A DNA stretch of 64,000 nt from Druceiella hillmani (lineage: Eukaryota; Arthropoda; Insecta; Lepidoptera; Hepialidae), in the NCBI GenBank assembly GCA_039881145.1, contig JAYKKI010000006.1, positions 14,887,001 to 14,951,000 on the forward strand, written 5' to 3'. Positions 13,070-26,673 of this stretch are shown here, in pieces; within the stretch, counting starts at the first letter, position 1, and each line of letters starts with the position of its first letter. A model generated the notes under the pieces. It had not been told where the DNA came from and searched no databases. It was given only the letters and a program-made list of their open reading frames with translations. Both the position numbers and the translations under genes were made by a program.

Positions 13070-13242
13070 CTTGTATTTTTATAGAAGAAGTAACATTATA
13101 AAGAATATCATTCTTACCCTCATTCCGTGAACTTAAACACACCACCTCAAATATAAGAGTATAATATTATATATGACATTGAAGTTTTTGGAATAAACAA
13201 ACACTACTTAGGAAAGAACATAAATCAGGTCTTCTTAAAGTA
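13070..13242 (+). repeat. Repeat R3, copy 2
   Basis: Direct repeat of 11655-11812, with small insertions near its left end. Confidence 0.8.
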
Positions 13243-16200
13243 CTTTCGCTACAATTTTTTTAATAACATACAGAAATATTGTACTTGTAAGAAAGTAATT
13301 TTGGTTTTATATAGCATTATATTTATTTTAAAAGACTTCTGTCAATATTATGATTTCTTCCTTTTGACATTTGATAACCACCGTTTTTAGCTTATTTTAG
13401 AAGCATAATTTTGTTTGCAGCTATTAAGGATCAATATTAATATGGAGTACAAAATTTATGACTTATTTTATACGTTTTTACGTCTTTAAAGGCATGAAAG
13501 TTGCTAAAGCTATCAAAGAGTTAGATATGTTAAGTTTATGATGTTGATTGCATAACAAAATGCACAAATCAGCATAGGTTTAAAGATTCTGTTCTGATAG
13601 AACCGTCGTGAAAGAAGTGCAGACCCATAGAACTTTTAGAAATGAAGCACTCCAACTGAAGTTAACAATGGCGAAATACTTATATTTTAGTAATACTTAA
13701 TTTTTAGCATTTAGCAGTAGTGAAAAAAGAGATACTTTTTAGTTTTTACTTTACAAAATTAATAGTGACAAGCTGCTCAATCTTTATCCTATTTCGTTTC
13801 CTATTTTTTTTAATTTGAAGATAGAATGTTCTCCGCTGCAGTTAGCTATTATCAAAAGTGAAGAAAATGCTTACTGCTAGTTCTACCTAATGAAACATGT
13901 ATTCAATATTGACTACTTTCATAAAGCTACTTTTATTTTTGGTTCTAAAATACTAATAGTTTCCTAGTTTTTATTAATCTGAAAATTTTACATAATTAAG
14001 TTAAATAAGAATATTCTGTCTCAGTTCTTCTGAGCTGTTACAATTATGTTGGTTTTAGCAAACTATCTGCAACTATGTATTAATTCTCCTAAGTCGATAG
14101 TTTTAAAGTGAGAAAAGAAACCAAACCATTGATTGTTTTTTTGTAAGAATTTTATCATTATTTAAGGTTGTCAAAGATTAATTAGAAGAATAAAAGTTTC
14201 AGTCAGTTTATCCTTGCCGTTTACTCACATATATTGTGCAGCTCCATCTATGAATGTCATATGTCAACTTTTAGTTTTAATTTTTTGAGATTGATCTTTG
14301 TAGCCAGCTTTTGAAATGTTTCTAATGGATAATTCGAATTTATGAAAATCACCCCATTTTATCAAAATTAACATTATACATTTGACATTGAATTTAATTT
14401 AATTAATATATTTTACTCAAAAATACATTAATTCAAATAATTTTTTTGACTTTAGGAATAATTCGATTTTCATGAGTTATGCAAGTTTATGCTCGAATTC
14501 TATATCTTTTTAAATTGATTAGATTCTTTTAACCATATCAACTAACACTAGCTTTGAAATCGTATATTTAATTATAAAAGATTGCAAATAAATTATCTTC
14601 TTTCAATGTAATGTCTTTCTTCCCGGTCAGAATTTTCTAAAAAAAAACCAACTGGTAAGGTTGATTCCACAGTTGAACTTTTGAAAGATTTAGGGCTTTG
14701 GACTTTTCCAAACCCTTCTAAATAGATGCCTCACTGTCAAACCATCAGCATAACAAAGGTAGGCCAAGGCTCTATTTGCTACTTAAATAGGCAAAAAACC
14801 TAACACGGTTTTTATGTAAAATAAAAAAATACAAAAAATTAATGACATTTAATCAAGGTTGCTTTTTAAACAATACTGTACACTGTACTATTATTAAATT
14901 ATAAACAAAAAATAAAGAAAGTTTCTTAATAAGAAAATAATCTCTGTCATAGCAATGTACCACAAGCATTATTTATAAATATTTTTCTACATCACAATGG
15001 GTCAAAATATGACTGAGATACTAGATGACCAAAAACCGATTAAACAGCCTTATAGTCCTCGAAAATAAACACAAAGAAAATATTGTTTTGAAAAGATTTA
15101 CAAAAAAAACCAAAACTCTTGATATTAACTTAAACTTTATATCTATTTTCTCCTTGATTTGTTTACGTTTGCATGTTCAATATTGACAGTAGGGTTACTT
15201 CCTATTTTTAAAGTAGAAATTAAATTGTAGATAAAAAAAGATAAAACTGTAGGTACTCAAGAAAAAACAACATTATTTATTATTATTATAGCATATTCTA
15301 TTATTATTTATTAACAAAAAAAATATATACGATCCATGTAGTATCCATGTAGTTATCACTTATTAAATGTATTTAATTTAGGTTACAATCAAACATTTCA
15401 GTTCATTAATTGTGGATGTATTCCATTTCTCTAAAAAGTATAACCAACTTAGGACAATAGTATTAATGAATGTATAAGTACATACATTCTTAAAGTTCAT
15501 TTTAGCATACGTAATGGGCTTTTAAAACATAAGGTCATTTTTTCATAAAATAATAAACAACACTTTAATTTAAAGTACGGGGTGGCAACCCTAGTTGGCA
15601 TTCCATAGAAATTTTTTAACTTTTAAAATATAGTTAAATAAAAAAGATCGAGTTCAATATTTTGAGAAAACATTTTATTGAAAATTTGGAGTGACACCAA
15701 ATAAAAGTTATTAAAGAGATTGATAATGTATAAATATCATTATATGATAATATTGAACCTTGGGTGCTAATTTGTCAAAAAAATTTTCGAAATTTCAGAA
15801 CGAACTATTTCTTTGGAAATGTTGGTGTGGTATCTAATTTATTCAAAGTTTGTGTGCAAAATGTTTAAAAGAAGAACCCGTATCATGAATAAATACTAAC
15901 TTTCACCAGCGGCTTCGCTGGTATCGTTATGTTTCCGTAACTTTATAATACGAATGACAATGAAAAAAAATATTTCCCTCCAAAATAAGGGATTAACGGG
16001 AATAATGCGATAGTCGACACATTCTAAATTTTTATATTTTTCGTGCAATAAAAATAAAGATATTAACAAATATTTATTTTATTTATTGTAAATCCCATCT
16101 CCAACTTATAGGTTCGTGTTGCTACATGTAAAAGCATCAAAAATATAACTTGTTTTAACGGACAATATTAATACTAATGAATACAACAGAAAAACAAATA

Positions 16201-17289
16201 TAAATTTAAATTTAACTTCAAACAATATAAATATCAGAAAACAATAAAGCACCTCCATAAGCTCATTCCTAAAGCAGTCAATAGAGCAGAAAAAATCTCA
16301 AAATTGGGCATTTTTTACAAAAGAATGTTAATCCAAGTAAATGAAGAAAAAAAAGCATGTCCACGCGCACTCTACGCAGACCTATTAAAAACGCAACATT
16401 AGTTAGCTAACTAATTTCATTTGGTTGGCTTATAAAGACACTTTGTAATCATCCAAAAATTTAAGCACAAGTTTTTAATTGAAATTGATAATATCGCATT
16501 AACAACTCAAAAACCATAAATTTAAAAAGTATGTATTGTGTCTATCTGGTTTTTCGCACTTATTGGCAGACCAGAATAAGAATTGGTATTTGACAGTTTT
16601 TTTATAAACATCTCTAACTACTTTCTTTCTAGAAACAACTCTAACAACTACAAACATTCTCCATTTTATCAAAAATAACTCCAACAACTACAAGCTTCCC
16701 ACATTATTCAATGCTTTATGAACCAAACAATATAACATAATTTTTACAGGAAAAACATGATTGGGTTCTCATAAAAAAATTAAAAAGACAAGGAAAATCA
16801 AAATTAAATAAGTTTTGTAAAGTTTATAGACTATCGTGTTCAAGTTAGCTTCTCCACCAATGTCAAGTTACTTTGAGATAAAAGCGAAAAAAAATTTTCT
16901 TCGAAAACTAAAATTTTTTTTATTTGCTAAATTTTATTAACTCTGAGTATACAAGACTTTTTTCACCATTGTATCTCTAAACTGCACTGTTAAATTTTTA
17001 TAGACACTATTTCTTCTTAAGGCCCCATCCACCGACTTGGAATTGTTTATTTCAACGTAAATAAAATAATTTTCAAAGCCCCATGCAAATTATAGACGGC
17101 CATCAGTTATGTCGATATAGGAGGCTGATGTCCTAATATTGTTGTGGATAAAATAATCTTGGTATTGTGTGCTTATTTATTTTGTTGCTGAAAACATACG
17201 AGATTTCACCTAGTGTTACAAGTAAACGAATACTATATAAGAATGTGATAATAAATCCGTCAGTATATCACAGGTACCAGGTAAATTGT
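13243..17289. other. No recognisable gene
   Basis: AT-rich sequence without open frames above about 65 codons. A short stretch near 16012-16052 resembles one end of repeat R1, reversed. CACCAGCGGCTTCGCTGGT at 15903-15921 is a GC-rich palindromic string of the kind found at the ends of interspersed elements. Confidence 0.4.
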
Positions 17290-17642
17290 TTAAAACAGGC
17301 AATTGGATATTTGACTAAATTTTTTTTTTCATTAATCATAATTTCTAGGTACAAGCTGATGAAGAGCGAAAAAAATGTTAAATAATCTTAAAAATTGACC
17401 GAGTTATAAAAGTTTAAATTTAACCTTTAGACGAGGACGGCAATACTGTGTTGTGAGGTCATTTTTGCACATTATATTCTACAAGAGGAAAAGAGACAGA
17501 AGAAACTCTATCCATATCTTCAAATTTAGAAGCCTATAACTGGCCTATTTTTCAATCAATTTTTGAATTTTTTTATGAAACTTATATTTCACAATATTCT
17601 ACGAAAAATATCAAAATTTAGAATGAGTCAACTACCGGATTT
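17290..17642 (+). repeat. Interspersed repeat R1, copy 2
   Basis: Same orientation as the copy at 8890, with several short indels. It ends at the same AGAATGAGTCAACTAC boundary. Confidence 0.8.
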
Positions 17643-19919
17643 GATAAAATATTTGGCAACTTTTCCTTCTTACAAAGTTTTGTAATTATACTTCAGGCGG
17701 CTACGTTTAGAACAAACACAAAACCTTTATACACCATAACAAGAGGCATTTTGCAACCGTTAATTTAAATGACTTTAACATAATAAATTCCAAAATACTC
17801 AAGATTGGTGTTTCGGATACTGCGGAGAGCAGATTTTTGCAACAGTAATATCTATTCCCTAATAGATACTAATTTTTTAAAGACTGTATAGAAAAAATAT
17901 CACAAGTTTTTTTCTACGTTTATATTAAAATTATGTATAGATGATTTGTCCTTACAATATATAAAATATGGTTGTAAAAGATAACACAATCCTTCCTAAC
18001 ATCACACTTTCGTTTTTACTTTTCATAGAATGCAGTATATATTGCAGATACCTTTGATGCCGTGGATCAATCAATCTGGAAGTACATAATATTTATAAAA
18101 ATTAACCAGATTTGCTTTCCATGTTGTTCTTCCAAAATTCATTGTCCTTTCCAATAATTTCTACCTTCATTTGTAAGCCCAAGAAACTATAATCACATCA
18201 ATCAATAAGGATGATTGTTGACATAATTTTTGTTATTCGACTTGTTCAATGTTACAGTTATATTTTATAGGCGGTATCTTCTCAAATTGAGAACCATACA
18301 CTATGCTACTAACGAGAGGTACAAAACTATGATAAGTGGCTGTTTACATATTTTACCAAAAAAAGAAGCAGTCAAATTTTTCACTGTACTACCGCCTACG
18401 TCCGACTACATTCACATTGAGCATTTCAGTAGTAAAGGAAAGATTTAAATGGACTAAAAGGTACCTTCAGACTAATGCAATCAGAAGGATATAACCTTTC
18501 TGCCGCTAAGCCAATATAATCTACTTACATGAAGCATGTCGCACAAACTGACTATGTAAAATGCATACAAGCTAATTACTTTAAAATGTGTTCAGAACAT
18601 GGATTAAAGAATATCCAGTGGATCAAGTACTTTTCTAACATTTGAGACTGACATCTGAAGGGATAAAGGTGTACAAAACAACAAAACCGGTTGTTGTGTC
18701 TTACCTCTGCTTCTGAAATAAGATTTGGAATGGCACTATAAGCTGAAGTGGACATTGTTGCCAATTGCAAATTTCAATATATTGGAAATGAATTTCGATC
18801 GCAAACCACATAATAGAAAAATGAATAATGTGTATATAATATGAAAAATTGCATATTTCGTTACCAAAAAAGAGACACATTGCGACGAAACTTACTGACA
18901 TTAAATTTCACTTCCTTTTCATTTAAACGTGTGAATTTTTAAAATAGTTCATAGGTCTTTAATAAGCTAATAAAGCTAAATGCCTCTCTGTGGTCTTTCT
19001 CTCTGCGCAATCATCTAATGGAAAAATTATTCAGATAGTAAATATGATGATGTAAATAAATGAAAATCATACCCATAAGGTATGATAAAGGTCAATTCTT
19101 CTTAGTTCTTATATTATAGTCGTAAGAATTTTAACAGTGTGTTGACTAAATTTCTAACCCTGTTGGGAAGTGTTCGATGGTAGATACAGGATACAATTAG
19201 AGGAATTTCGAAGATCCCGTTTATTTTATGAGGAAGGATGTTATGGGTCCCGAGACAACCTGAGTGGAATGTGGGAATAGTGTATTGGCTAAATAGCCCA
19301 TCGAGTAAAAAATTCCAGATTTGCTAATTAAAGATATAAGCATAAAATTACCAGAAAAATTGTCGTTCCTGCTCTCAGAAATGTTTGTTTGGTTACATAG
19401 AATGAGGGGTGAATGTCTATGCAGGAATTTATTCCTATATACAAATTTTTGAAATATTTTGGGAACTATTGCAACTATACAAAATTTGCAAAATTTGTTT
19501 CAGGTGCCTCATAAAATTTTTATAACGTGAGAAAATGTTGATGACATATATTTACTACTTACTTAATGACAATATTGATAACGGAGTGACTTTAGAAATA
19601 GAATATACTTATATTGAAATCTCTTTCCATGTGTATCAGTCGCAATGCCATAGTCAGAGGTATGTTTTCTCTAATAAATGTTTAAAGTAATCATATGATT
19701 TTGTTGAAATAATGGATCTTCAAGGAACCTTCAATTCTTGCATATACACACTTACTAAATTGTTTACTACTTTGTACCTAATATAATAGACTATAATAAC
19801 TTAGCTGGATAAATTAAAATATAGTATATTGTCATTTATTTATTATCCCATGTATCGTCCGCATTTAGAAACATTAAGAATACATAAATTTCTAATAAAC
19901 TATTAACAAGTGTTATTTT
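17643..19919. other. No recognisable gene
   Basis: Only short open frames, such as 18230-18448 (plus), with no family motif. Confidence 0.4.
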
Positions 19920-20135
19920 TTCTAAACATAAATATGCATAAAAACAGGTGGTATGCCTTTCAAAAAATAAATATGCATAAAAACAGGTGATATGCCTTTC
20001 TAAACATAAATATGCATAAAAAACAGGTGGTATATAACTATATATTGTCTGTTTTTATGCATATGGATGTTTTTCTGAACATAAATATGCATAAAAACAG
20101 GTGGTATATATCTATTCATAAAAACAGGTGGTATG
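19920..20135 (+). repeat. Minisatellite of irregular 45-bp units
   Basis: Five copies of a unit built on AATATGCATAAAAACAGGTG plus a variable tail (GTATGCCTTTCTAAACAT), one interrupted by an inverted piece (CTGTTTTTATGCATAT). The piggyBac element begins directly after the last unit. Confidence 0.8.
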
Positions 20136-20139
20136 TTAA

Positions 20140-22586
20140 CCTCCTGGAGCCTGGAGGTGTAGTATGTATACTAAAGAGGAAAGAAAAAATTCTTACATCG
20201 CCATCTATCACTGTTTGTCAGAACTTTTGCAGTAAGTGGATAAAGTAGAGATCTATCTGCCATGGAACACTATCATTAGCTGATGAGATTGTGTTTCATG
20301 TTGTTTTTATTGCCATTGTGAGTAAACATGGTGTAGCCGAAGGCACAAGGTATTTTTTTAATTTTTCGTACTAAAAGTGACGTTTTCAAAATGCATTTGA
20401 TATTTTTTGTTTTTTATAATGCATTTGCTTAGAAAACACATAAATAATCATAATTAAATTCTTTTAATAGTGACTAACATCAGATATTTCTTAATGTAGT
20501 ACAGGTAACACATGTGGTCTCAATCCCAACTGTAAATACGAAGATCCCAGTGTAGCACCTGTACTACATAAAACATATTCGCCTTCTAACACGCTAGTTT
20601 AACGCTTTTTTTCATTTCTTTAGCTAGATCTAAGGGATTACGAAATTTCAGAAGTGTTGGATGATTCTGAATTAGATTTGTCTCACGAAAATGACGAAGA
20701 TGTTGGGAGTCCCGTACCACGAAACGAGGAGAGTAGCAATTCTGAACCTGGTTCATTAAGCTCTTCAGAGGCAAAACATGCAGAAGAAAACCACCAAAAA
20801 TCGGAAATATCAATTTTCTTATCCACATACAATATCAGCAGGGGTCGTTTTAGAACCAGATGTGGGGCTAGAACTTGAGAAGGCCATTCTACTGGTCGTA
20901 TAAGGACAAGACATAGAATAGCAACAGTACCACTTGTTTCAGTGGACAACAACTGGATTGGAAAATTTTCGCCCATAGAAATACCAATTTTTCCCCCGAG
21001 ATACTATTCCTCAAATACTGATGGATGAACAGATAAAGATTTTTTAAAACAATTTGTTGATGACAAGATTTTAGAACAGATGGTGGTCGCAACAAAAAGA
21101 ACTTACCTCACAAACAATGGAAAAGAGTTGAAGTTGAGTTTGAAAGAGCTGAAGTCTTTTATAGATATTCTGTTAATAATGGGATGTATTCAATTACCAA
21201 AAATAAGAATGCATTGCTCATGTCAATACGGAGTCCATATCGTAAAAAGCGCAATGACTCAAACTTGTTTTTATTTGCGTTAGATCTTCTTTGAAAGTTG
21301 TTTTTGATGCTGATGTTTCACAGCAAGATAAAAACACTGAAATTTTGAAATTGGCTACACTGTTTAATGTGGCATTGAATGGGTATCATCTTCTACTAAG
21401 AGCAGATGACATATGTATTCATTAGATGATAATACTAGCCATTACTGGCCATTGCGGAATACGCCAATATTGTCCAGGAAAACCAAAACCCTATAGGAAC
21501 CAGTCTTCGTTTTATCAAATCCAAATAGACTTGTTTGTGACATGTTTGTCTACCGGGGAGATCGAGCGTTTCCCGAATTAAAAGTGCAAGGGTTTACATT
21601 ATGTGAATCGGCAGTTATTAAACTATGTGAAACATTGGTGCCTGGTCATCGCATTTACTGTGATCGCTGGATCATTACCATAATATTAATAGAAACTATG
21701 CTGGATAGAGGATTTTATGGTACAGAAATAATTCAAAAACAGAGGATTCCCAAGAACTGCATTTTATCGTTTGAAAAAGAATTTAATAAAAAGCCAAAGG
21801 CATTTTGGAGACAATGGCTCAGGCTGATGGGATGATTGCGGTGACACAATGGTTGGATAACAAGCCCAGATTTATAGTTTCTAAGTGTTATAGCAATTAT
21901 TCTCCAGATCAAGGTAAACAATGAAGATACAAAATTGTTACTCGTCCGGAAGTCATCAAGTAAGCTGATTTATAGCAGACAGAATGCTGGCCATTTGTCC
22001 AGCACGAACACGTACCATGAAATTGACATTGCGTTTTATAACACATGATTGATTTAGCAGTTCGCAATGCCTGGTTTCAATTCAAAAATCAACAAAAGCA
22101 ATTGAATACACCTGAAAAAAAAATTCCCCAGCTGAGAACATACAAATTATCTCTTGAGTCCCTCATTGCCCAAAACAATCTGTCCTCAGATTCTGAATCT
22201 GACAGCGACTACAAGGAACTAGAACCAAAGCATAAGAATCTCAGGACAGAAATACAACCCGTGTAGTTTAATTGCTTATCCTGACTCGCAAAAAAGATGT
22301 AAAATAAAAATTGCAATATATTTACTACAGCATATTGTCAGTTGTAAAACATATTTGTGTAGTACCAAGAAACGTAACGAACTACTTAAACATAACAATA
22401 AAACCTAAGATTTAACAATTATTTTTCTATGTAATATTTATACTACAAATTTGGCAATAGGTGTATAGAACTTATGTAGTGTATATACAACATTGAGAAA
22501 ATCTAGATTTTCCAAGCTCATTTTTTTTTATAATTTTTCTAGTCATTAAATGATATTATAAGTTAATTAAAATGGGCCCCAGAAGG
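20140..22586 (+). mobile_element. piggyBac element with matching ends and TTAA target sites
   Basis: Bounded by TTAA at 20136-20139 and 22587-22590. Terminal inverted repeats: CCTCCTGGAGCC on the left and CCTTCTGGGGCC (reverse complement) on the right, 10 of 12 identical. The 2,447-bp length is normal for piggyBac. The internal gene is dead. Confidence 0.85.
20600..22265 (+). pseudogene. piggyBac transposase (PGBD-like DDE), inactivated
   Basis: Blocks in order: acidic N-terminus with EVLDDSELDLSHENDED; IDILLIMGCIQLPKI (about 21150-21205); the region of the first catalytic Asp near 21400-21470, with ITGHCGIRQYCPGKPKP readable in another frame; CDMFVYRGDRAFPELKVQGF and HRIYCDRW with the second catalytic Asp (21540-21670); and the C-terminal MIDLAVRNAWFQFKNQQKQ from 22045. 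The family cuts and pastes at TTAA. Several stops and frameshifts break it: a stop falls just after the first catalytic region, and the ADRM motif around 21970-21990 is split. The C-terminal part is in a different frame from the rest. It cannot encode an active enzyme. Confidence 0.88.
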
Positions 22587-22689
22587 TTAATTCCCATATG
22601 AATATTTTAAAACGTTACCTATTGCAAAATTTCTGGGTTAATAAGATGGATAAATATGCCTCATTTCAACATTCTGTATCGTATAATTT

Positions 22690-22785
22690 CTGAGAAAGCG
22701 GGCTGCCCCAGATAGACAGACAGACAGACACGGGAGTGATCTTATAAGGGTTCCATTTTTCAGTTTGTGGTACAGAACCCTAAAA
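22690..22785 (+). repeat. Interspersed-element tail with GACA microsatellite
   Basis: A (GACA)n run near 22711-22731, then TCTTATAAGGGTTCCATTTT and TACAGAACCCTAAAAA. The GGGTTCC / GGAACCC pairing is typical of the end of a dispersed insect element known especially from Lepidoptera; the class is unsure. Confidence 0.5.
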
Positions 22786-22975
22786 AGAATGTGTGTTATT
22801 CATACTGACGAAAATAAAATAATACCTAAATTCATATAATTTATTTTTTTCCATCATGAGCTGATTCTGATTCTAGTAAAATATCACAATCCTCACGTTA
22901 TAACACATTTCAATAAACAGTAGGTTAGCACAAATGTTTATACCACAGATAAAAATAACACAATAAATTCAATAT

Positions 22976-23023
22976 GAAACTAATTAACATTGGTGACAAA
23001 TGTCACCAATGTTAATTAGTTTC
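22976..23023. repeat. Perfect palindrome, 23-bp arms
   Basis: Each arm starts GAAACTAATTAACATTGG; only two bases separate the arms. Confidence 0.9.
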
Positions 23024-24411
23024 TACATGTTATTTAGTGTAAAGTCGTTTTCACTCACAATGCGCTCTACGTGACTACGATGATAAATACAAAACAAAAT
23101 ATTTGAAGCGGGAAACTGAACAATATTGACTCTACCTATCATGGCAAGATTTAACTCGCAACCAACTCGTGCACTTACTGTGGAAAATGACGTTCATACT
23201 AATAAGTACAGAGAGTACAAAAACAATTTGTTATTTGATTTATTTGTACATTTATTCAATATATCCATTTTTTATTCAATATATAACATATTCGTATAAT
23301 TTCTAGCATTTCATAAAATTTCTTAATTCATTAGTCAACAATTCACCTAAATACCATTTTTTCTTTCCTTTCACCAGTTTTTGCTGTTAGTTTTATTATT
23401 TAAACTTTTAAGGGATAGAAAGCTAATAAACAAATCTAAAGGATAAATGATCTGTCCACTTGTACCTTTATTTGCCAATATGAATATTAAAGTGTGCCAT
23501 TTACATTACATGTGCCATACACATGTAATGTATGAACGTCATTATTTATTTGTGTGTCATTTATTGTGGCCATTTATTTTTGCATGGAAAACAATTTTTA
23601 GATTGTGGAATTCACGATGATGGACTATGGACTCAAAATATCTATATTAAAAAAAAGGGTATCCTTAGAGAGTCAACCCTGGGGGCACAGTGGATCAGGA
23701 GGGTATTTCAATTTAAAGACAGTTCAATGCTAATATTCTTAATAAGTTTTACAAATTAATATTTTAGATTACACTTAACATAATAACCCTTCGATATTAC
23801 AACAAAAACAAAACATCGTTAACAAAATGTAGTCTTCTTAGCTTTTAAATATAATAATAAAATATCAGTTTAAATATTTTACCCGTTCAGTGGTACTTTG
23901 ACTGTCATTAACTTTGATAAGAATGATAATTAAAGATCTTCGTTAAATATTCACGTGTTGATTTCTTTTTAAGACATTAATCTTAAAAAGAAATCAACAA
24001 AAAAACAAAACGGAAATCTTAAACAAAATAAACCACTCTTAGCTTTTATACTTACTAATTTAGCTACTTTCAGCGTATCTGTTTTAACAATTTAATAGCA
24101 CTTTGATTTTGTATGCCTCTCTACTCTATGAATATCAGTTGAAATCTTTGTAATTTATTTTTATGAATTTTGACAAAATATAAAATTAGCCCTAATATCA
24201 ATTAACGGATATCGATTTGAGAAAAATCAACACTAAAGTAGTAGTAAGACTGTTGGCGTAAGGTGCTTTCTCCTACACCAGGTTTAGGCAATATAAGTTT
24301 TACATCACACTCCTAAACATAGGATAAATCAGGATTACTTAGAATTTGGAATTGATATCTACAATTTACATGGAGGAAGCTAACGTAATATTCTGTTTTC
24401 ATTACACTCAT
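23024..24411. other. No recognisable gene
   Basis: AT-rich. It contains the palindrome at 23957-23998. The ORF at 23532-23759 has no family motif. Confidence 0.4.
23957..23998. repeat. Palindrome, 18-bp arms
   Basis: GTTGATTTCTTTTTAAGA and its exact reverse complement around a 6-bp loop. Confidence 0.9.
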
Positions 24412-26296
24412 GCAAAACTTTTCCTACAAAATAAATACTTTTCCTCTTAGTACGACGTACAACGAACGAGAATGTAATCTTCCTCCTTTGGAACTCGAGC
24501 ACGACACTGTAATTTTTTATCAATTTGTATTTCAATTTCGTCTTCCTCACACCAATCTGAGCCTCCATAATCAAAAGAAATATTTTCAGCGTCATCTTCT
24601 TATTCACTCTGCAGGACTTTTCTAACAGCGTTGAGCTCGTGATTTTCTTTTCTTGACTTTCGATCTTTGTAATCTAATATTTTCCTTGTCCAGTGTATCC
24701 GTGGCAATGAAGCTGCGGCCAGGTTTTCTTTTTCTTATGTTTGCCCTTGGCCTATCTTTGAGGGGTTGTTGAAACTGACTGAGGCTTACAAAAGAGCCTG
24801 ATAAAACTGATGTACCTTTCGACTTAGAGCAATGAGGCTTTAATGGCTCTTGCGGTTGCACTGTGGCTCTAAAGATTCTTGTCGTGAATCACTCTGACGC
24901 TCTGATGGGTCTTGCCTTGCATTGAACGAAGGCCCTGACTCTTGCTGAAAATTCAAAGAATGTACTAATGCCCCAGGCAGTATTTTCTACAATTGAAGGA
25001 CTATTTTGGTCGTTTTCACTAATATCTTGCAAAAATATGTCAAGTGGATTTAGGAGGATATTAGGATTGGGATGATGAGTCTCAACGCTCGGTAAAAAGT
25101 CTTCATCCGTGCAAACATTCCTATCAAAAGAATGGTTCTCAGTTTTTTGAAGGCAATAATAATATTCGTTGGAGACATGGCCCTGATAAATGCGATCCCT
25201 ATCAGCTCAGCTAAGTCATAGATCATTACAGCTTTCCCTGGATTTTTTAGCAGCAAAGATTCCATAGCAGCGTTGAAGTAGTTTTTACATGGAGAATAAA
25301 TAGCCACATTCAAGGACTGCAGTATGAGGGTGTAGTGTCAATATTATCACACCGTTTTCTTTTGCTGTATCTAGAGCTACAATACACAAGTGCGACTTGT
25401 GGTTTTCCAGAATTAATATTGAAAGATTTTTTTCAGAACTCGAGGTATGTTTGATGAAGTGTTTCATTCTTTTAACAAATAACTCGCTATTCATCCAACC
25501 TGATGACGTAGCCAACCCTAATGTTCCAGGGACACCTTTAATCATGTGATCCTTATAGTTTTTACTGGGAAAAATAAGTACCGGCAGCAGAGCTTGACCA
25601 GCTGCACTGATAATGCAGCAAGTTGTTAATATGGTGCCTTTTTCGCCGCTTGTTACATTTCTAATATTCTCACCTTTAGGACCAATTACTTTTTGGGGTT
25701 TCTGCACGGTTGTTATTGCCGTCTCATCAAGATTGTACACTCTACTAGCGTCAGCAAGGGAAGAATATCGTTTATAAACTTCTTGCAGATTATCGAAAGA
25801 CCTTTACGGTTTTCTTGATGAACAAAGTTGCTCTAGCCAGACTGCAGGCTTCCGGTTTGTGTAAAGAAATCTCATTATGACGCTTGCAAAAAGATTATAA
25901 CCAATCAATACCTGCAATCTGATTTTCAATCCGTCACTATGGCATTTCAATTTCGTTTATTGCAGCCATTTAAAATGCAATTTTATGACAATCTTTTGTT
26001 GTTAAGCCGTAAAACATAACTGACCAATTTTTATAGTATTCAGTAAGAGCTTGTTCTTGCTCATCTGTGAAAACTCTATTAATGTCATAACGTGGCACAA
26101 GCCTCACATTTTCAGTACTTGTGGATGCTTTTACTTTGGCCACATAACATCGTAGCATTGACAATGGAATTTTCTTTTCCTTTGTTACTGCAAGTATTTT
26201 TTTCCCGAATTAATTTTTTGAAGAGCTTCTTTCATGTCTTCTTTGGTATGATTACTTATTTTTCTACGTCACGTTCTACGTACGTTTCTTTGGCAT
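24412..26296 (-). pseudogene. pogo/Tigger-type transposase relic (DDE_1, CENP-B-like)
   Basis: Reading minus: broken N-terminal helix-turn-helix region (KKIPLSMLRCYV) and RLVPRYDINRVFTDEQEQAL, MFYGLTTKDCHKIAF (25970-26296); the DDE domain with NLDETAITTVQKPQKVIGPKG, SGWMNSELFVKRMKHF and LENHKSHL (25285-25740); a C-terminal Lys/Arg-rich part with KDRPRANIRKRKPGRS (24640-24861); and a tail with SDWCEEDEIEI and EEDYILVRC (24430-24560, other frame). The second catalytic position reads LENH instead of the usual LDNH, and stops and frameshifts separate the blocks, so the gene is dead. Related domesticated genes exist, but nothing here suggests domestication. Confidence 0.8.
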
Positions 26297-26364
26297 ACTG
26301 TAAAATAAAAATATAGTCATTTTAATTATCTTCGATTGTATTTAGACACCTGCTGGTAAGTACC

Positions 26365-26673
26365 CAGTGAGTCGACTTGCTGTGCCCACTTCGGAAAAGA
26401 CCTACTGTGAAACATTACCAAAATGGCGCTGACTAATAATTAGAATTAATAGCTATGGAAGAAGAAAACAACAAACCCTACGTGATTTTTTTACTTTTGT
26501 AGTCGCGAAACACAAATTAATTTTTGCACCGTTTACTACGCTTCCGAGCGGTGCACTGGCTAGCGTGAAGAGGGTCATGCCTGAGCGCGAATCTACTGTG
26601 AAAGAGACGCAGCTATTGCCCTACCCTTTTTATCCAAAATGGCGCTGACTCAGTGTGCCCACTTGACTCACTG
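26365..26673. repeat. Inverted CAGTGAGTC ends around 290 bp, possible pogo element end
   Basis: CAGTGAGTC at 26365 is matched in inverse at 26665-26673. TGTGCCCACTT and AAAATGGCGCTGACT also recur as direct repeats near both ends. It lies just upstream of the pogo relic and may be its 5' end or a derived short element. A matching far terminus was not found. Confidence 0.4.
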
